Below are positions 7,995 through 17,384 of a stretch of 64,000 bases of DNA, piece by piece (position 1 is the stretch's first letter; each line of letters opens with the position of its first letter). This DNA is from Caryophanales bacterium (lineage in GTDB: Bacteria > Bacillota > Bacilli > JARBTR01), in NCBI GenBank assembly GCA_029240105.1, contig JARBTR010000002.1:378214-442213 (forward strand), given 5' to 3'. The translations under genes and the position numbers were made by a program. The notes beneath the pieces were generated by a model. That model was not told the origin of the DNA. It did no database searches and saw only the letters and a list, made by a program, of their open reading frames with translations.

Positions 7995-9026
7995 TTATTC
8001 TTCTTTATCACTAGATAAAACAATTCCATGCTTTTCAAAAAGTTGTTTCATAGATCGAGCATCTGCCTGTGCTTCTTTTTGCGCATGATTAGAATCACGT
8101 AAATGGAAGAAATGGTTCCACTGATGCAACGGTCTGCATTGAATAATTTGAGTTACAATTGCATTTGGCAAAATAGAGCGAGCTACCTCTTTAGCGCGAG
8201 CTGCATGAACACCTAGGTCAGCCATTTCTAGCAACAAATCATTATAATTCTGATTACATTCATCATACAATGATTTCAATTTTGAACGGATATCTTTAAG
8301 ATTGTCATCAGATTCCGACTCACTTTCAAAACCAATCATTTCTCTAAACTGAGCTGAACCACGATTTACATATCTTTGACTTAGTTCTGTACCACCAGTC
8401 ATGTCACCGTGGCGCCAAAATTGCAATCCTGTTGCTCGATCTGTCATGTAATTAATCGTTATAGTCGCATGAATCAATAGTTCATGTTCTGATAATCCAA
8501 CGCTTTTTAATGCTGTATAGTCTTCTGTCATCATAACAGGTTCTTCTACTGCTGGTGTTGGCTTTTGAATGTATTCATTTAATTTTGGCTCAATCTCAAC
8601 GTTTCTATCATAAAACCATGCTAATATTGGCGTTTCATTTGTCAATTCAAGCAATTCACCAAAGAATGGAATCTTATTGCCTGCATCAACTGAATTCTTA
8701 ATATCTAAGAAAGTAAGCATATTCATCGATATAATTATCGGATAACGATGCATTGAGTCAGTAGAAGTTATTGTCCAGCGAATGAAATTATTAACTTCTT
8801 TCATTTTCATTAGATCCAAGTAAACTTGTTCATCAACTGATTTAACACCAAAAACGATATTTCCTACGGACGCAACAGACAAATGTCCCTTACTCATGAT
8901 GCTTCGGATAAAACTATGTGATGTTTCGCTCACTTTATCAAAAGATTGATAACACTGGCGCGCTACCATCTCGACTAGTTTTGGGTACTGTTCGGTAAAA
9001 TATAGTAAATCTACTCTTTGATCCAT
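7995..9026 (-). CDS. ThyX-like FAD-dependent thymidylate synthase family protein
   Basis: A 343-residue protein. Recognisable ThyX elements are the HSFIRSIMSKGHLSVASVG segment (residues 37-55, like the H-E/S-x-F helix), the NFIRWTITSTDSMHRYP region, and RHGDMTGGTELSQRYV (205-220), which aligns with the ThyX motif RHRxxSxNExSxRY but lacks the third Arg, has T for N and is one residue longer. ThyX methylates dUMP using CH2-THF and FADH2. The altered motif and extended length mean a true thymidylate synthase role is uncertain. The ATG at 9026 has GGAGTGG upstream. It stands alone. Confidence 0.68.
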   Translation of the reverse strand: MDQRVDLLYFTEQYPKLVEMVARQCYQSFDKVSETSHSFIRSIMSKGHLSVASVGNIVFGVKSVDEQVYLDLMKMKEVNNFIRWTITSTDSMHRYPIIISMNMLTFLDIKNSVDAGNKIPFFGELLELTNETPILAWFYDRNVEIEPKLNEYIQKPTPAVEEPVMMTEDYTALKSVGLSEHELLIHATITINYMTDRATGLQFWRHGDMTGGTELSQRYVNRGSAQFREMIGFESESESDDNLKDIRSKLKSLYDECNQNYNDLLLEMADLGVHAARAKEVARSILPNAIVTQIIQCRPLHQWNHFFHLRDSNHAQKEAQADARSMKQLFEKHGIVLSSDKEE

Positions 9027-9294
9027 TTCAACCACTCCATTAAATCTTTTTTCTATTATAACGTAATGATAGAAAAGATTGTCTAATTTTTTAAAAAAAT
9101 AGAATCTATAAACTCTAACTTTGCATATATACACTGTTTTTATTCTAAAAAAAATCAAAAAAACAAAGTCGAACGATGTCGATAAAAACTTTGTAATTTC
9201 GAGTTATCTTACTGGACAATCATTGCAAAATAGATTCATAATGACAATTAGTTACATTCGTTTTAATTTACATCAAATCTTTATACAATACTTT

Positions 9295-9314
9295 AAAAAT
9301 TCCCGGGAATTTTT
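9295..9314. repeat. Perfect 20-bp palindrome
   Basis: AAAAATTCCCGGGAATTTTT is a perfect palindrome in the 332-base gap between the ThyX-like gene and the ccdA terminator. A near copy (AAAAATTCCGGGAATTTTT) lies at 10164-10182, in the region divergent from ccdA. The rest of this gap is AT-rich and shows no gene. Confidence 0.6.
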
Positions 9315-9319
9315 CTATA

Positions 9320-9358
9320 AAAATGGGTACACTGTCGAAATTTAGTGTACCCATTTTT
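9320..9358 (-). terminator. Terminator of ccdA
   Basis: Perfect 14-bp arms AAAATGGGTACACT / AGTGTACCCATTTT enclose a ten-base loop, immediately after the ccdA stop codon. A T-run follows on the minus strand, and the A/T symmetry makes it potentially bidirectional. Confidence 0.85.
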
Positions 9359-10066
9359 TTATATGTTTCCAAAACTACCGAAAATATCTAGTAAGTAAGA
9401 AGTGATTTTAGGCATCCAATCTAAAACCAAAATAAATCCCATAAAAATCATCAGTACGCCTCCAACCCCTACTACTTTTTCAGAGTTTCTTTTTAACCAA
9501 GTCATTTTCCCTATAAAGAATGAGAGGAAAATAAAAGGAATAGAAAATCCTAGTATATAGGCAATCATATAAACCAAACCAGATCCGGGATTCGTTGCCG
9601 CAAGCGAGATAACGTAACCTAATGTTGGGCCCATACAAGGTGTCCAGCCAGCAGAAAATGCTAGCCCTATGAAGAATGTTCCGATATACCCTGCAGGACG
9701 ATTTTTAAACTCAAATCTATGGTTTTGTAATAGATAAGGAATGTTCAAAAGTCCAGTAATCATCATCCCAAATAGAATGATTAGTATTCCCCCACTGATT
9801 CGTATCACATCTTTGTACCCATAAAAAAACGATCCAATAAAAGATGTAGCAAACCCAATAGCAATATAGATTATCGAAAAACCCAACAAAAAGATAATCG
9901 TATGAAGGATCGCATTGCGATCAAACATTCCCCGTTCTTCTTTTAATTCATTTACTGTCATACCTGTGATATAGGATAAAAAGGCTGGATAAATAGGTAA
10001 TACACATGGCGAAATGAAACTCAAAATACCAGCTGTAAATGCAGTGAAATAATTTATATTATCCAT
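9359..10066 (-). CDS. ccdA: Cytochrome c biogenesis protein CcdA
   Basis: A 235-residue polytopic membrane protein with six spans, the same length as B. subtilis CcdA. Two conserved cysteine motifs stand out: FISPCVLPIYPAFLSYITG in span 1 and SAGWTPCMGPTLGYV in span 4. These cysteines pass reducing equivalents from cytoplasmic thioredoxin to extracytoplasmic partners for cytochrome c maturation and, in Bacillus, for endospore cortex formation. No ResA/StoA partner is adjacent here. RBS on the minus strand is GGAGATTTAA before the ATG. Confidence 0.9.
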   Translation of the reverse strand: MDNINYFTAFTAGILSFISPCVLPIYPAFLSYITGMTVNELKEERGMFDRNAILHTIIFLLGFSIIYIAIGFATSFIGSFFYGYKDVIRISGGILIILFGMMITGLLNIPYLLQNHRFEFKNRPAGYIGTFFIGLAFSAGWTPCMGPTLGYVISLAATNPGSGLVYMIAYILGFSIPFIFLSFFIGKMTWLKRNSEKVVGVGGVLMIFMGFILVLDWMPKITSYLLDIFGSFGNI

Positions 10067-10151
10067 TTAAATCTCCTAAACTTCATTTTTATTGTACCTA
10101 TTTTACCAAAATTTTAACTAAAACAAAAAACGAACCAAAAAATAGTTGTCG

Positions 10152-10191
10152 AATAATAGCGAAAAAAATTCCGGGAATTTTTGCTATTATT
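10152..10191. repeat. Long imperfect hairpin in the ccdA upstream region
   Basis: Outer arms AATAATAGC (10152-10160) and GCTATTATT (10183-10191) enclose an A-rich TTCCGGGAA palindrome similar to that at 9295-9314. It lies in the 394-base divergent region between ccdA and the Spo0E-DUF309 gene, where promoters of both genes must be. It could be an operator or a transcription roadblock. No gene is visible in the rest of the gap. Confidence 0.5.
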
Positions 10192-10460
10192 TCATGTTTC
10201 GACATATTTCGTGATAGTTACCACTTATTATTATAAGGCTAACAAAATTCGATAGATTATTTTGATGAATAAAATACGATTTGACTATAAACTCAATAAC
10301 TGAGACTCTATCATTCAATTAAATTTTGAATATGAAAGAATGAGAAACACCAAATGTTTCTGAGATACTCTCAATTACTGGTGAAAACGAACTTACTATT
10401 TTAAAAAGAAAGTTTATGTTTTTATGGTCTTTTTATCACCTAAAAATGGAGAGGTTATGA

Positions 10461-11153
10461 ATGAACACTAGAAAACAATTATTGCACTTGCAATTTAAAA
10501 AAAAGCAAAAAGATCTCTTCAAAATTGTTGCTCAATTTGGACTCTCTTCCCAAGAAGCTATCAATTGTAGTCAAGAATTAGATAAAATCATTTATCAGCT
10601 TCAGAGATTGAATGACCTAAAACCAATGATCGAATTCTTAACTTATTTTCATGGAAATCAAGACTACCTTCAATGTCGTGATATTCTAGAAGAACATTGG
10701 CAGACCATTCAACCTAACGATAAAAAATCAGTATACGTTGGTTTGATCCATCTTGCATTTGGAATGTATTATTATCGAGCAGGTAATATAATTGTTGCAA
10801 TTGAAATGTTGTCTAACGCTGTAAAATTATTAAAAACTGATATTAATGACATAGATTTTATAGGAATCGATGGAGAGAAGTTAATTCTCTTGCTAGAAGA
10901 TACCGTTAAAGAATTAATGGAAAAAAAACCATTTTCCCCATTTGAAATTCCAATTATAAACAAACATCTAAAGTATCTTGCTATGGAAAATTGTAATAAG
11001 CTTGGTCTTCAATGGTTTAATCTTAACCATACACCAGATAATGCTATTAACTTTAAACACAAGATGCATAGAAGTAAAGTTACTGATATAAGAACACAAC
11101 AATTGAGTTTTAAAGCCAACATTCAGAAACTTAGACTTTGTGGATTATTGTAA
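10461..11153 (+). CDS. Spo0E-like domain fused to a DUF309-like domain
   Basis: A 230-residue two-part protein. Residues about 5-50 resemble Spo0E aspartyl-phosphate phosphatases: a helical hairpin with GLSSQEAINCSQELDKII, including the signature SQELD (37-41). Residues about 55-130 resemble DUF309: YLQCRDILEEHWQ, then VYVGLIHLAFGMYYYRAGN, matching the family's FEAHEVLEEVW and LIQLA blocks, though the usual HE is replaced by RD (73-74). The last 90 residues are basic and unassigned. Spo0E dephosphorylates Spo0A~P and delays sporulation; the fusion could act similarly. RBS GGAGAGG. A terminator follows. Confidence 0.68.
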   Translation: MNTRKQLLHLQFKKKQKDLFKIVAQFGLSSQEAINCSQELDKIIYQLQRLNDLKPMIEFLTYFHGNQDYLQCRDILEEHWQTIQPNDKKSVYVGLIHLAFGMYYYRAGNIIVAIEMLSNAVKLLKTDINDIDFIGIDGEKLILLLEDTVKELMEKKPFSPFEIPIINKHLKYLAMENCNKLGLQWFNLNHTPDNAINFKHKMHRSKVTDIRTQQLSFKANIQKLRLCGLL

Positions 11154-11190
11154 AATCGAGTCAATTCAAATGAATATAACAAAATCAATA

Positions 11191-11228
11191 AAGAATGCCT
11201 TCAGCACAACTGGGTATTCTTTTTTTGT
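11191..11228 (+). terminator. Terminator of the Spo0E-DUF309 gene
   Basis: Arms AAGAATGCC and GGGTATTCTT, imperfect in the middle, are followed by a run of seven T. It lies 38 bases after the stop codon. Confidence 0.7.
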
Positions 11229-11285
11229 TTTTGATGAAAGAATTAGAAAAACATGAAAAAGTGTATTGAAACTATCTAATAAATT

Positions 11286-11326
11286 AAAAACAAAAAACCA
11301 AAGAGTCAAATGACCCTCTGGCTTTG
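11286..11326 (-). terminator. Terminator downstream of frr
   Basis: A stem with arms of about 14 bp (mostly paired, GTCA at the top) encloses a short AA loop. A T-rich tail follows on the minus strand, about 60 bases beyond the frr stop codon. Confidence 0.75.
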
Positions 11327-11385
11327 AAATATCGTTATTATTGGTCAAAGAGTAAAAGTATTAACGATAAATACTAATGCAAATA

Positions 11386-11943
11386 TTATACTTCCATAAT
11401 TTCTTTTTCTTTATCTTTTGCAATCTGATCGATTTTTGCAACATAATCATCAGTCATTTTTTGAACATCATTTGAAAAACCTTTTAAACCGTCTTCAGAT
11501 ATCTCACCAGCTTTTTCAAGTTTTTTCAAATCATCATTTGCGTCACGACGAATATTTCGGATTGCAATTTTTGCATCCTCTGCAGCTGACTTCACCTTTT
11601 TAGCAAGTTCTTTTCGTCTCTCTTCCGTTAATGCTGGAATGATTAATCGAATGACTGAACCATCATTAGTTGGATTAAGACCTAAGTCTGAAGTAAGGAT
11701 TGCCTTTTCAATATCCTTTAATGTTGATCTGTCATATGGTTGAATTACGATCATACGTGGCTCAGGAATTGATACGCCTGCCATTTGGTTAACGGGTGTT
11801 GGTGAGCCATAGTAATCAATCATAACTCTATCAAGTAATGACGCACTTGCTCGGCCAGCACGTATTACAGCCAAATCACGAGTGTAGGAACCGATAGCTT
11901 TGTCCATTCTTTCTTTCGTGTTATCTAATACTTGCTTTCCCAT
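11386..11943 (-). CDS. frr: Ribosome recycling factor
   Basis: 185 residues, the normal family length. RRF with EF-G splits post-termination ribosomes. Signature pieces are the N-terminal coiled-coil helix with [19 protein letters not shown], the domain II region [10 protein letters not shown] and the C-terminal [26 protein letters not shown] helix. It follows pyrH by 106 bases in the conserved rpsB-tsf-pyrH-frr order. In B. subtilis uppS follows frr; here the order is broken and a terminator ends the cluster. RBS: GGAGATTTTTT before the ATG. Confidence 0.97.
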   Translation of the reverse strand: MGKQVLDNTKERMDKAIGSYTRDLAVIRAGRASASLLDRVMIDYYGSPTPVNQMAGVSIPEPRMIVIQPYDRSTLKDIEKAILTSDLGLNPTNDGSVIRLIIPALTEERRKELAKKVKSAAEDAKIAIRNIRRDANDDLKKLEKAGEISEDGLKGFSNDVQKMTDDYVAKIDQIAKDKEKEIMEV

Positions 11944-12049
11944 AAAAAATCTCCATTCTAATCTACATTTGATACTTATATTATAAAAGTAATTTTGAAA
12001 ACAACAAGTTTTATTAACTATTACACATCAAATCTTAACTTTTTAAGTA

Positions 12050-12772
12050 TTATTTTGAAGTAATCATAGTACCAACTTTTTCACCTTCAACAATACGCTT
12101 AATGTTTCCGTCTTCTAAAATAGAAAATACGAGCAAAGGAATGTTATTTTCCATAGCAAGTGTCGATGCTGTAGGGTCCATTACTTGTAATTCCTCAGAA
12201 ATGATTTGCATATATGTGAGATGCTCATATTTCTTTGCATTAGGATCTTTACGAGGATCGGCATTATAAACGCCGTCTACATTGTTTTTTCCCATTAGTA
12301 TAGCATCTGCTTCTATCTCAGCGGCGCGAAGTGCAGCTAAAGTATCTGTAGAGAAATACGGGTTTCCTGTTCCTGCTGCAAAAATAACGACTCTTCCCTT
12401 TTCCATATGTCGGATGGCACGACGTCTGATATATGGCTCTGCAACCTGCTTCATATCAATAGCTGACATTACTCGTGTCGGACAATCAATTGACTCCAAA
12501 CCATCTTGTAACGCTAATGCATTCATACAAGTTCCAAGCATCCCAACGTAGTCAGAAGTAGCTCGGTCCATTCCTAGCTCACTACCTGTTTTACCACGCC
12601 AAAGATTTCCTCCACCAACTACAATTGCAACTTGAACACCTAGTTTAACTACTTCTTTAACTTGTGCAGCTATTGAATGAATGATAATTGGGTTAATTCC
12701 AACCTTTTGATCTCCAGCCAATGCTTCTCCACTTAGTTTTAAAACAATTCGCTTATATGCAACATTTGTCAT
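12050..12772 (-). CDS. pyrH: UMP kinase
   Basis: A 240-residue hexameric bacterial UMP kinase of the amino-acid-kinase fold, phosphorylating UMP to UDP in pyrimidine synthesis. Visible motifs are KLSGEAL for phosphate binding, [10 protein letters not shown] for UMP binding, [17 protein letters not shown] and [16 protein letters not shown]. It follows tsf after an intrinsic terminator or attenuator, so it may have both read-through and separate expression. Allosteric control by GTP and UTP is known for the family. Confidence 0.97.
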   Translation of the reverse strand: MTNVAYKRIVLKLSGEALAGDQKVGINPIIIHSIAAQVKEVVKLGVQVAIVVGGGNLWRGKTGSELGMDRATSDYVGMLGTCMNALALQDGLESIDCPTRVMSAIDMKQVAEPYIRRRAIRHMEKGRVVIFAAGTGNPYFSTDTLAALRAAEIEADAILMGKNNVDGVYNADPRKDPNAKKYEHLTYMQIISEELQVMDPTASTLAMENNIPLLVFSILEDGNIKRIVEGEKVGTMITSK

Positions 12773-12842
12773 AATGAGACTCCTTAAGACAATAGGAACA
12801 ATCCCTTTGCCTTTTTGATTCTTTTTTTTTACTTATCATCTC

Positions 12843-12872
12843 GAAAAAATGGGAACACCAAAAGTGCTCCCA
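12843..12872 (-). terminator. Terminator/attenuator between tsf and pyrH
   Basis: Arms GGGAGCAC / GTGTTCCC (12851-12858 with 12864-12871; one G-U pair) are followed by ATTTTTT on the minus strand, directly after tsf. It would limit read-through of the highly expressed rpsB-tsf transcript into pyrH. Confidence 0.85.
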
Positions 12873-12884
12873 CATGTTCAAAAA

Positions 12885-13766
12885 TTATTTCTTCATTTGT
12901 GCTGCAACTTCTTCAGCAAAGTTGTCTTGGCGCTTTTCTAAGCCTTCCCCAACTTCTAAACGAATAAACTCGCGAACAGAACCACCAGTTGATTTAACAA
13001 ATGCTTCTACAGTTTGATCAGGGTTTTTAACGAATGATTGATCTAATAAACAAACTTCTTCTTTGTACTTTCTCATACGGCCTTCAACCATTTTATCAAC
13101 GATTGCTTCTGGTTTGCCTTCATTCAAAGCTTGTTCTTTTAAAATATGTCTTTCGTGATCTAATTCAGATTGTGGAATTTCAACACTAGAAACATATTTA
13201 GGGTTGATAGCAGCGATATGCATAGATACATCTTTCGCAGCAGCATCGTTGTTAGTTCCTTCAAGAACTGTAAGAACTGAGATACGACCACCCATATGTA
13301 AATAAGCACCAAATGCATCAGCATCTGTTTTTTCTACGATTGAAAAGCGACGAAGCGATAATCTTTCACCAATCTTTGCAACAGCACTGTTGATGTACGT
13401 TTCAACAGTTTCACCGTTTGGCATTGTTTGAGCCAATGCTTCTTCTACTGAAGCTGGTTTAGCTGTGATTAAGAAAGCACCAACTTCTTTAACAAGAGTT
13501 TGGAATCCTTCATTCTTTGCAACGAAGTCTGTTTCTGAATTTACTTCATAGATTGCAGCAACATTGCCTTCTACAGCGATGTTTGTCAATCCTTCAGCAG
13601 CGATACGGTCAGATTTCTTAGCAGCTTTTGCGATACCTTTTTCACGAAGATAGTCGAATGCAGCTTCCATTTCTCCATTTGTTTCTTGTAATGCTTTTTT
13701 ACAATCCATCATACCTGCGCCAGATTTTTCACGCAGTTCTTTTACCATTGATGCAGTAATTTCCAT
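12885..13766 (-). CDS. tsf: Translation elongation factor Ts
   Basis: 293 residues, full length for Bacillales. EF-Ts exchanges GDP on EF-Tu. The N-terminal UBA-like domain ([20 protein letters not shown]), the [10 protein letters not shown] signature contacting EF-Tu, and the C-terminal dimerisation region are present. It is separated from rpsB by 264 bases with a terminator hairpin, so it can be expressed partly from read-through. RBS AGGAGG is well placed. Confidence 0.97.
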   Translation of the reverse strand: MEITASMVKELREKSGAGMMDCKKALQETNGEMEAAFDYLREKGIAKAAKKSDRIAAEGLTNIAVEGNVAAIYEVNSETDFVAKNEGFQTLVKEVGAFLITAKPASVEEALAQTMPNGETVETYINSAVAKIGERLSLRRFSIVEKTDADAFGAYLHMGGRISVLTVLEGTNNDAAAKDVSMHIAAINPKYVSSVEIPQSELDHERHILKEQALNEGKPEAIVDKMVEGRMRKYKEEVCLLDQSFVKNPDQTVEAFVKSTGGSVREFIRLEVGEGLEKRQDNFAEEVAAQMKK

Positions 13767-13964
13767 TTTAGAACCTCCTAATATGTAAAGTTAAATTAAA
13801 ATTTTGGGCGTTTATTTTTTTCGTGTTAGTATTTCCGATTTTATAGTTTTTTCGAAAAGAAATGGCAAGATACTAGGAAACAAACTTTCGAGATGTCGAA
13901 GTGTATTAAACATACATAAGACGACGAGAAAGTGCAGTTGACAAAGTAGATTGCCGTTTATTTT

Positions 13965-14005
13965 TGAAAAAAAGGTAATAAAGGCAAAAACCTCTATCAC
14001 CTTTA
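13965..14005 (-). terminator. Hairpin terminator between rpsB and tsf
   Basis: Arms of 14 bp (13971-13984 with 13991-14004, two mismatches) and a six-base loop are followed by a T-run on the minus strand, 26 bases after rpsB. It suggests partial termination that sets the S2 to EF-Ts ratio. The rest of the gap up to tsf is without a gene. Confidence 0.8.
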
Positions 14006-14030
14006 ATAGTGTTTTAAATTAAAGAGCTGA

Positions 14031-14810
14031 TTATTCAGCAGCTTCTACTACTTCTTCAATTGAAACTTCGCTAGCAGTAACTTCTGCAACTGGAGCTTCG
14101 AAAGCTACTTCTGCGTCAGCATAGTTTTCGCCTTGACGACCTTCGATGATAGCATCAGCTAAACGAGCAGCAATTAATTTAACCGCTCTGATTGCGTCAT
14201 CGTTTGAAGGAATAACGTAATCAATTTCATCTGGATCACAGTTCGTGTCACACATTGCAACGATTGGAATGTTCAATTTACGAGCTTCTTGAACAGCAAT
14301 ACGCTCTTTACGAGGGTCAACGATGAACATTGCATCTGGCATACCCTTCATATCACGGATACCACCTAAGAACTTTTCAAGTTTAGCTTTCTCTTTTAAA
14401 AGTTGGCCAACTTCTTTCTTAGGAAGAACTTCGAAAGTTCCATCTTGTTCCATTTTTTCGATGTTTTTCAATTGTTGAACACGCTTTTGGATAGTTCCAA
14501 AGTTTGTTAAAGTACCACCTAACCAACGTTGGTTAACATAGTACATACCTACGCGATCTGCTTCTTCTTGCATAGCTTCTTGAGCTTGCTTTTTTGTACC
14601 TACGAATAACATGTTACCGCCATTTGCAGATAATTCACGAACGTAGTTGTACGCTTCGTCAATTTTCTTAACTGTTTTTTGTAGGTCGATAATGTAGATG
14701 CCGTTTCTCTCAGTGAAGATATATTTCTTCATCTTTGGATTCCAACGGCGAGTTTGATGTCCAAAGTGAACACCAGCTTCGAGTAATTGCTTCATTGAAA
14801 TTACTGCCAT
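14031..14810 (-). CDS. rpsB: 30S ribosomal protein S2
   Basis: A 259-residue S2. Typical blocks include [36 protein letters not shown] and [37 protein letters not shown] (given here in part). The C-terminal acidic tail is longer than in E. coli, as is usual in Bacillales. S2 binds late on the 30S platform and is needed for S1/mRNA interaction. A structured leader precedes it (14811-14915). In B. subtilis the fla/che operon separates codY from rpsB; here they are adjacent. Confidence 0.97.
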   Translation of the reverse strand: MAVISMKQLLEAGVHFGHQTRRWNPKMKKYIFTERNGIYIIDLQKTVKKIDEAYNYVRELSANGGNMLFVGTKKQAQEAMQEEADRVGMYYVNQRWLGGTLTNFGTIQKRVQQLKNIEKMEQDGTFEVLPKKEVGQLLKEKAKLEKFLGGIRDMKGMPDAMFIVDPRKERIAVQEARKLNIPIVAMCDTNCDPDEIDYVIPSNDDAIRAVKLIAARLADAIIEGRQGENYADAEVAFEAPVAEVTASEVSIEEVVEAAE

Positions 14811-14915
14811 GTTTGTTTCCTCCTAGTTTTTATTTGGGCTATGCCCCCTCCGCTCAAATCGCTTTTGCATAGGAACTGGGAGACCCAGCACTGCCTAACA
14901 AATCATTGAGCGTGC
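14811..14915 (-). promoter_or_regulatory. Structured rpsB leader (S2 autoregulatory candidate)
   Basis: Upstream of rpsB the minus-strand leader can fold into a closing stem (CGCTCAA at 14912-14906 with TTGAGCG at 14857-14851), an internal CTGGG-TCT-CCCAG hairpin (14876-14888), and a GGGC-ATA-GCCC hairpin (14836-14846) next to the Shine-Dalgarno AGGAGG. Autogenous leader control by r-proteins is common in Firmicutes. That S2 itself binds here is inference. Confidence 0.6.
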
Positions 14916-14993
14916 GTGATGTGTAATAACACCGTTTTTTATAGTATCACAATAAAGATGTACATTTCAAGCAAATATATAGGATTTTTAGAT

Positions 14994-15024
14994 AAAAAAA
15001 CGCTTTGAAATGATTTTCAAAGCG
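14994..15024 (-). terminator. Terminator of codY
   Basis: Perfect arms CGCTTTGAAA / TTTCAAAGCG with a four-base loop are followed by TTTTTTT on the minus strand, 18 bases after codY. It closes the xerC-hslV-hslU-codY operon. Confidence 0.9.
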
Positions 15025-15041
15025 CAGGATTTCTATAGAAC

Positions 15042-15824
15042 TTATTTCTTCATCTTTAAATTTTGTAGTTCTTCTAAGAATCGAGGGTTCAGTATACGGA
15101 TATATGTGCCCTTCATACCTAGTGAACGAGATTCGATTACACCAGCACTCTCAAGCTTTCGAAGTGCATTTACAATAACAGATCTTGTAATTCCAACGCG
15201 ATCAGCAATTTTAGATGCAACGAGCAAGCCTTCATTGCCTTCAAGCTCTTCAAAAATATGGTCAATTGCTTCAAGTTCGCTATAAGACAATGTGCTAATC
15301 GCCATTTGAACAATTTGCTTTCTACGAGCTTCTTGCTCAACATATTCTGCACGTTCACGAAGAATCTCCATCGCAACTACAGTTGCACCATATTCTCCTA
15401 GAATGAGATCATCATCTAAAAATTCACCATTGAATCGGGCTAACACTAAAGTTCCTAAGCGTTCACCACTACCAAGAATAGGAACAATTGTTGTTAATCC
15501 ATCCCTGAAAAAGTCCTTGTTTTCAACTGGGAACGCAGTCAGTTCGCTTTCAACTGTTAAATTGGATGATGTTTGACGCACATAGCTTAAGTTCTCTGTA
15601 TATTCCATTGGGAATTGGTTGTCCTCAAGCATTTGCAACATACGTGCATTATCAATTTTACGACTCACATAAAAACCAAGCAATTTTCCTGAGTGGTTTA
15701 CAATGTAAACATTTGCATCAATTACTTCAGAAAGACTCTCAGCCATTTCTGTAAAGTTTACATGCTTACCAGCGGCTTGCTGAAGCATTGCATTGATTTT
15801 CCTAGTTTTTTCTAATAAATTCAT
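15042..15824 (-). CDS. codY: GTP-sensing pleiotropic repressor CodY
   Basis: 260 residues, one more than in B. subtilis. The N-terminal GAF domain senses branched-chain amino acids and the C-terminal winged helix ([29 protein letters not shown], in part) binds DNA. I start at the ATG at 15824, giving [14 protein letters not shown], since GGAGG lies five bases upstream and this matches the family N-terminus; an ATG four codons earlier is unlikely. CodY represses nitrogen, peptide-uptake, competence and TCA-linked genes during rich growth. It is last in the xerC-hslV-hslU-codY group. Confidence 0.96.
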   Translation of the reverse strand: MNLLEKTRKINAMLQQAAGKHVNFTEMAESLSEVIDANVYIVNHSGKLLGFYVSRKIDNARMLQMLEDNQFPMEYTENLSYVRQTSSNLTVESELTAFPVENKDFFRDGLTTIVPILGSGERLGTLVLARFNGEFLDDDLILGEYGATVVAMEILRERAEYVEQEARRKQIVQMAISTLSYSELEAIDHIFEELEGNEGLLVASKIADRVGITRSVIVNALRKLESAGVIESRSLGMKGTYIRILNPRFLEELQNLKMKK

Positions 15825-15926
15825 TTCGTCCTCCAAATTTTGTTACTTTAATGATTACCTATATTATTTTTCAAATTCAATTTATTAACATGAATTTTAT
15901 GATAATTTTGATTTTTCTTATCTATT

Positions 15927-17345
15927 CTACAAGATAAACTGACTTAAGTCTTTATTTTTTGATATTTTTCCTAATTTATCGTCAACATATTGTGACGTAA
16001 TTGTTATTGAAGCCATGTTAATATCAGGCGCCTCGAAGGATAAATCCTCAAGTAATTTTTCTAATATGGTGTGTAAACGACGTGCACCAATATTATCTGT
16101 ATCTTGATTTACGTCAAACGCAACTTGAGCTAGACGCCTGATTGCATCATCAGAAAATGCAAGTTCTATGTTTTCTGTACCTAACAACGCTGTGTATTGC
16201 TTTAACAGAGCGTTATCCGGCTCTACTAAAATTCTGTAAAAATCATCCACAGTTAACTTTTGCAGCTCAACACGGATTGGAAAACGACCTTGTAATTCTG
16301 GAATGAGGTCAGAAGGTTTCGAAATATGAAATGCTCCAGCCGCGATGAATAAAATGAAATCTGTTTTAACAGGGCCATATTTCGTGTTCACTGTTGACCC
16401 CTCAACAATTGGTAAAATATCTCGCTGAACGCCTTCGCGTGATACATCAGCAGAAGAACCACTACCACTTCTACTCGCAATTTTATCCACTTCATCAATA
16501 AAGATAATGCCATTTTGTTCAGAAAGCTGAATCGCAGTTTGCGAAACGTCATCCATATCAATCAGTTTTTGTGCTTCTTCCCTTGTTAAAAATTCACGTG
16601 CTTTGGATACAGCTAGTTTCCGTTTTTTCTTTTTCTTTGGCATGAGATTGCTTAGTGCATCTTGCATCCCACCTAATTGGTCCATGCCGGATCCTGGCAA
16701 TTCTAACATTAAAGGTTGTGATTCTTCTATTTCAATCGTAACGATCTCATTTTCTAGTTCACCCTTCGCCAGTCGATGACGAATTTGTTCGCGTTTCCCT
16801 TTAATAACCTCTTCTTCTTGCAATTGTTCAGGGCCAGGGTTTGTATTTTGTGGTTGACCTCCACCAAAAAACATTTCAAGTGGATTTTTAAAGCCTACCT
16901 GCTTCTTTAAAGAAGGGACGAGTAATTTCACTAACTGTTCATTAGCATTTTCTTCAGCTTTATCTTTCACAGCAGCCATTTTTTCTTCTTTAACGATGCG
17001 AATCGCGTTTTCTACAAGGTCACGGACCATTGATTCTACATCACGTCCTACGTATCCAACCTCAGTAAATTTAGTTGCTTCAACTTTAATAAACGGAGCT
17101 TTTACAATTTTAGCAATTCGTCGTGCAATTTCCGTTTTCCCTACTCCAGTAGGCCCAATCATTAAAATATTTTTAGGTATGATTTCATCTCGTAATTTCT
17201 CATCTAAGAGATTTCTTCTATAACGATTACGTAAAGCAACTGCAACAGCACGCTTCGCATCCTTTTGTCCGATAATATATTGATCCAATTTCTCAACTAT
17301 TTGTCTCGGTGATAAATGATCCAAGAATATACCTTCCTTCTTCAT
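15927..17345 (-). CDS. hslU: HslU (ClpY) AAA+ unfoldase
   Basis: 472 residues. Hexameric ATPase that unfolds substrates for the HslV peptidase. Walker [10 protein letters not shown] is near residue 60-68, the pore-loop region follows with [21 protein letters not shown] (in part), the inserted I-domain spans about residues 110-240, Walker B is [10 protein letters not shown], and sensor/arginine-finger regions [12 protein letters not shown] and the C-terminal tail NKDLSQFIL, which docks into HslV, are intact. It lies 39 bases after hslV. Confidence 0.96.
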   Translation of the reverse strand: MKKEGIFLDHLSPRQIVEKLDQYIIGQKDAKRAVAVALRNRYRRNLLDEKLRDEIIPKNILMIGPTGVGKTEIARRIAKIVKAPFIKVEATKFTEVGYVGRDVESMVRDLVENAIRIVKEEKMAAVKDKAEENANEQLVKLLVPSLKKQVGFKNPLEMFFGGGQPQNTNPGPEQLQEEEVIKGKREQIRHRLAKGELENEIVTIEIEESQPLMLELPGSGMDQLGGMQDALSNLMPKKKKKRKLAVSKAREFLTREEAQKLIDMDDVSQTAIQLSEQNGIIFIDEVDKIASRSGSGSSADVSREGVQRDILPIVEGSTVNTKYGPVKTDFILFIAAGAFHISKPSDLIPELQGRFPIRVELQKLTVDDFYRILVEPDNALLKQYTALLGTENIELAFSDDAIRRLAQVAFDVNQDTDNIGARRLHTILEKLLEDLSFEAPDINMASITITSQYVDDKLGKISKNKDLSQFIL

Positions 17346-17384
17346 TTCTAATTTTGAAATAAAACTTATTAATCACTAAAATTT

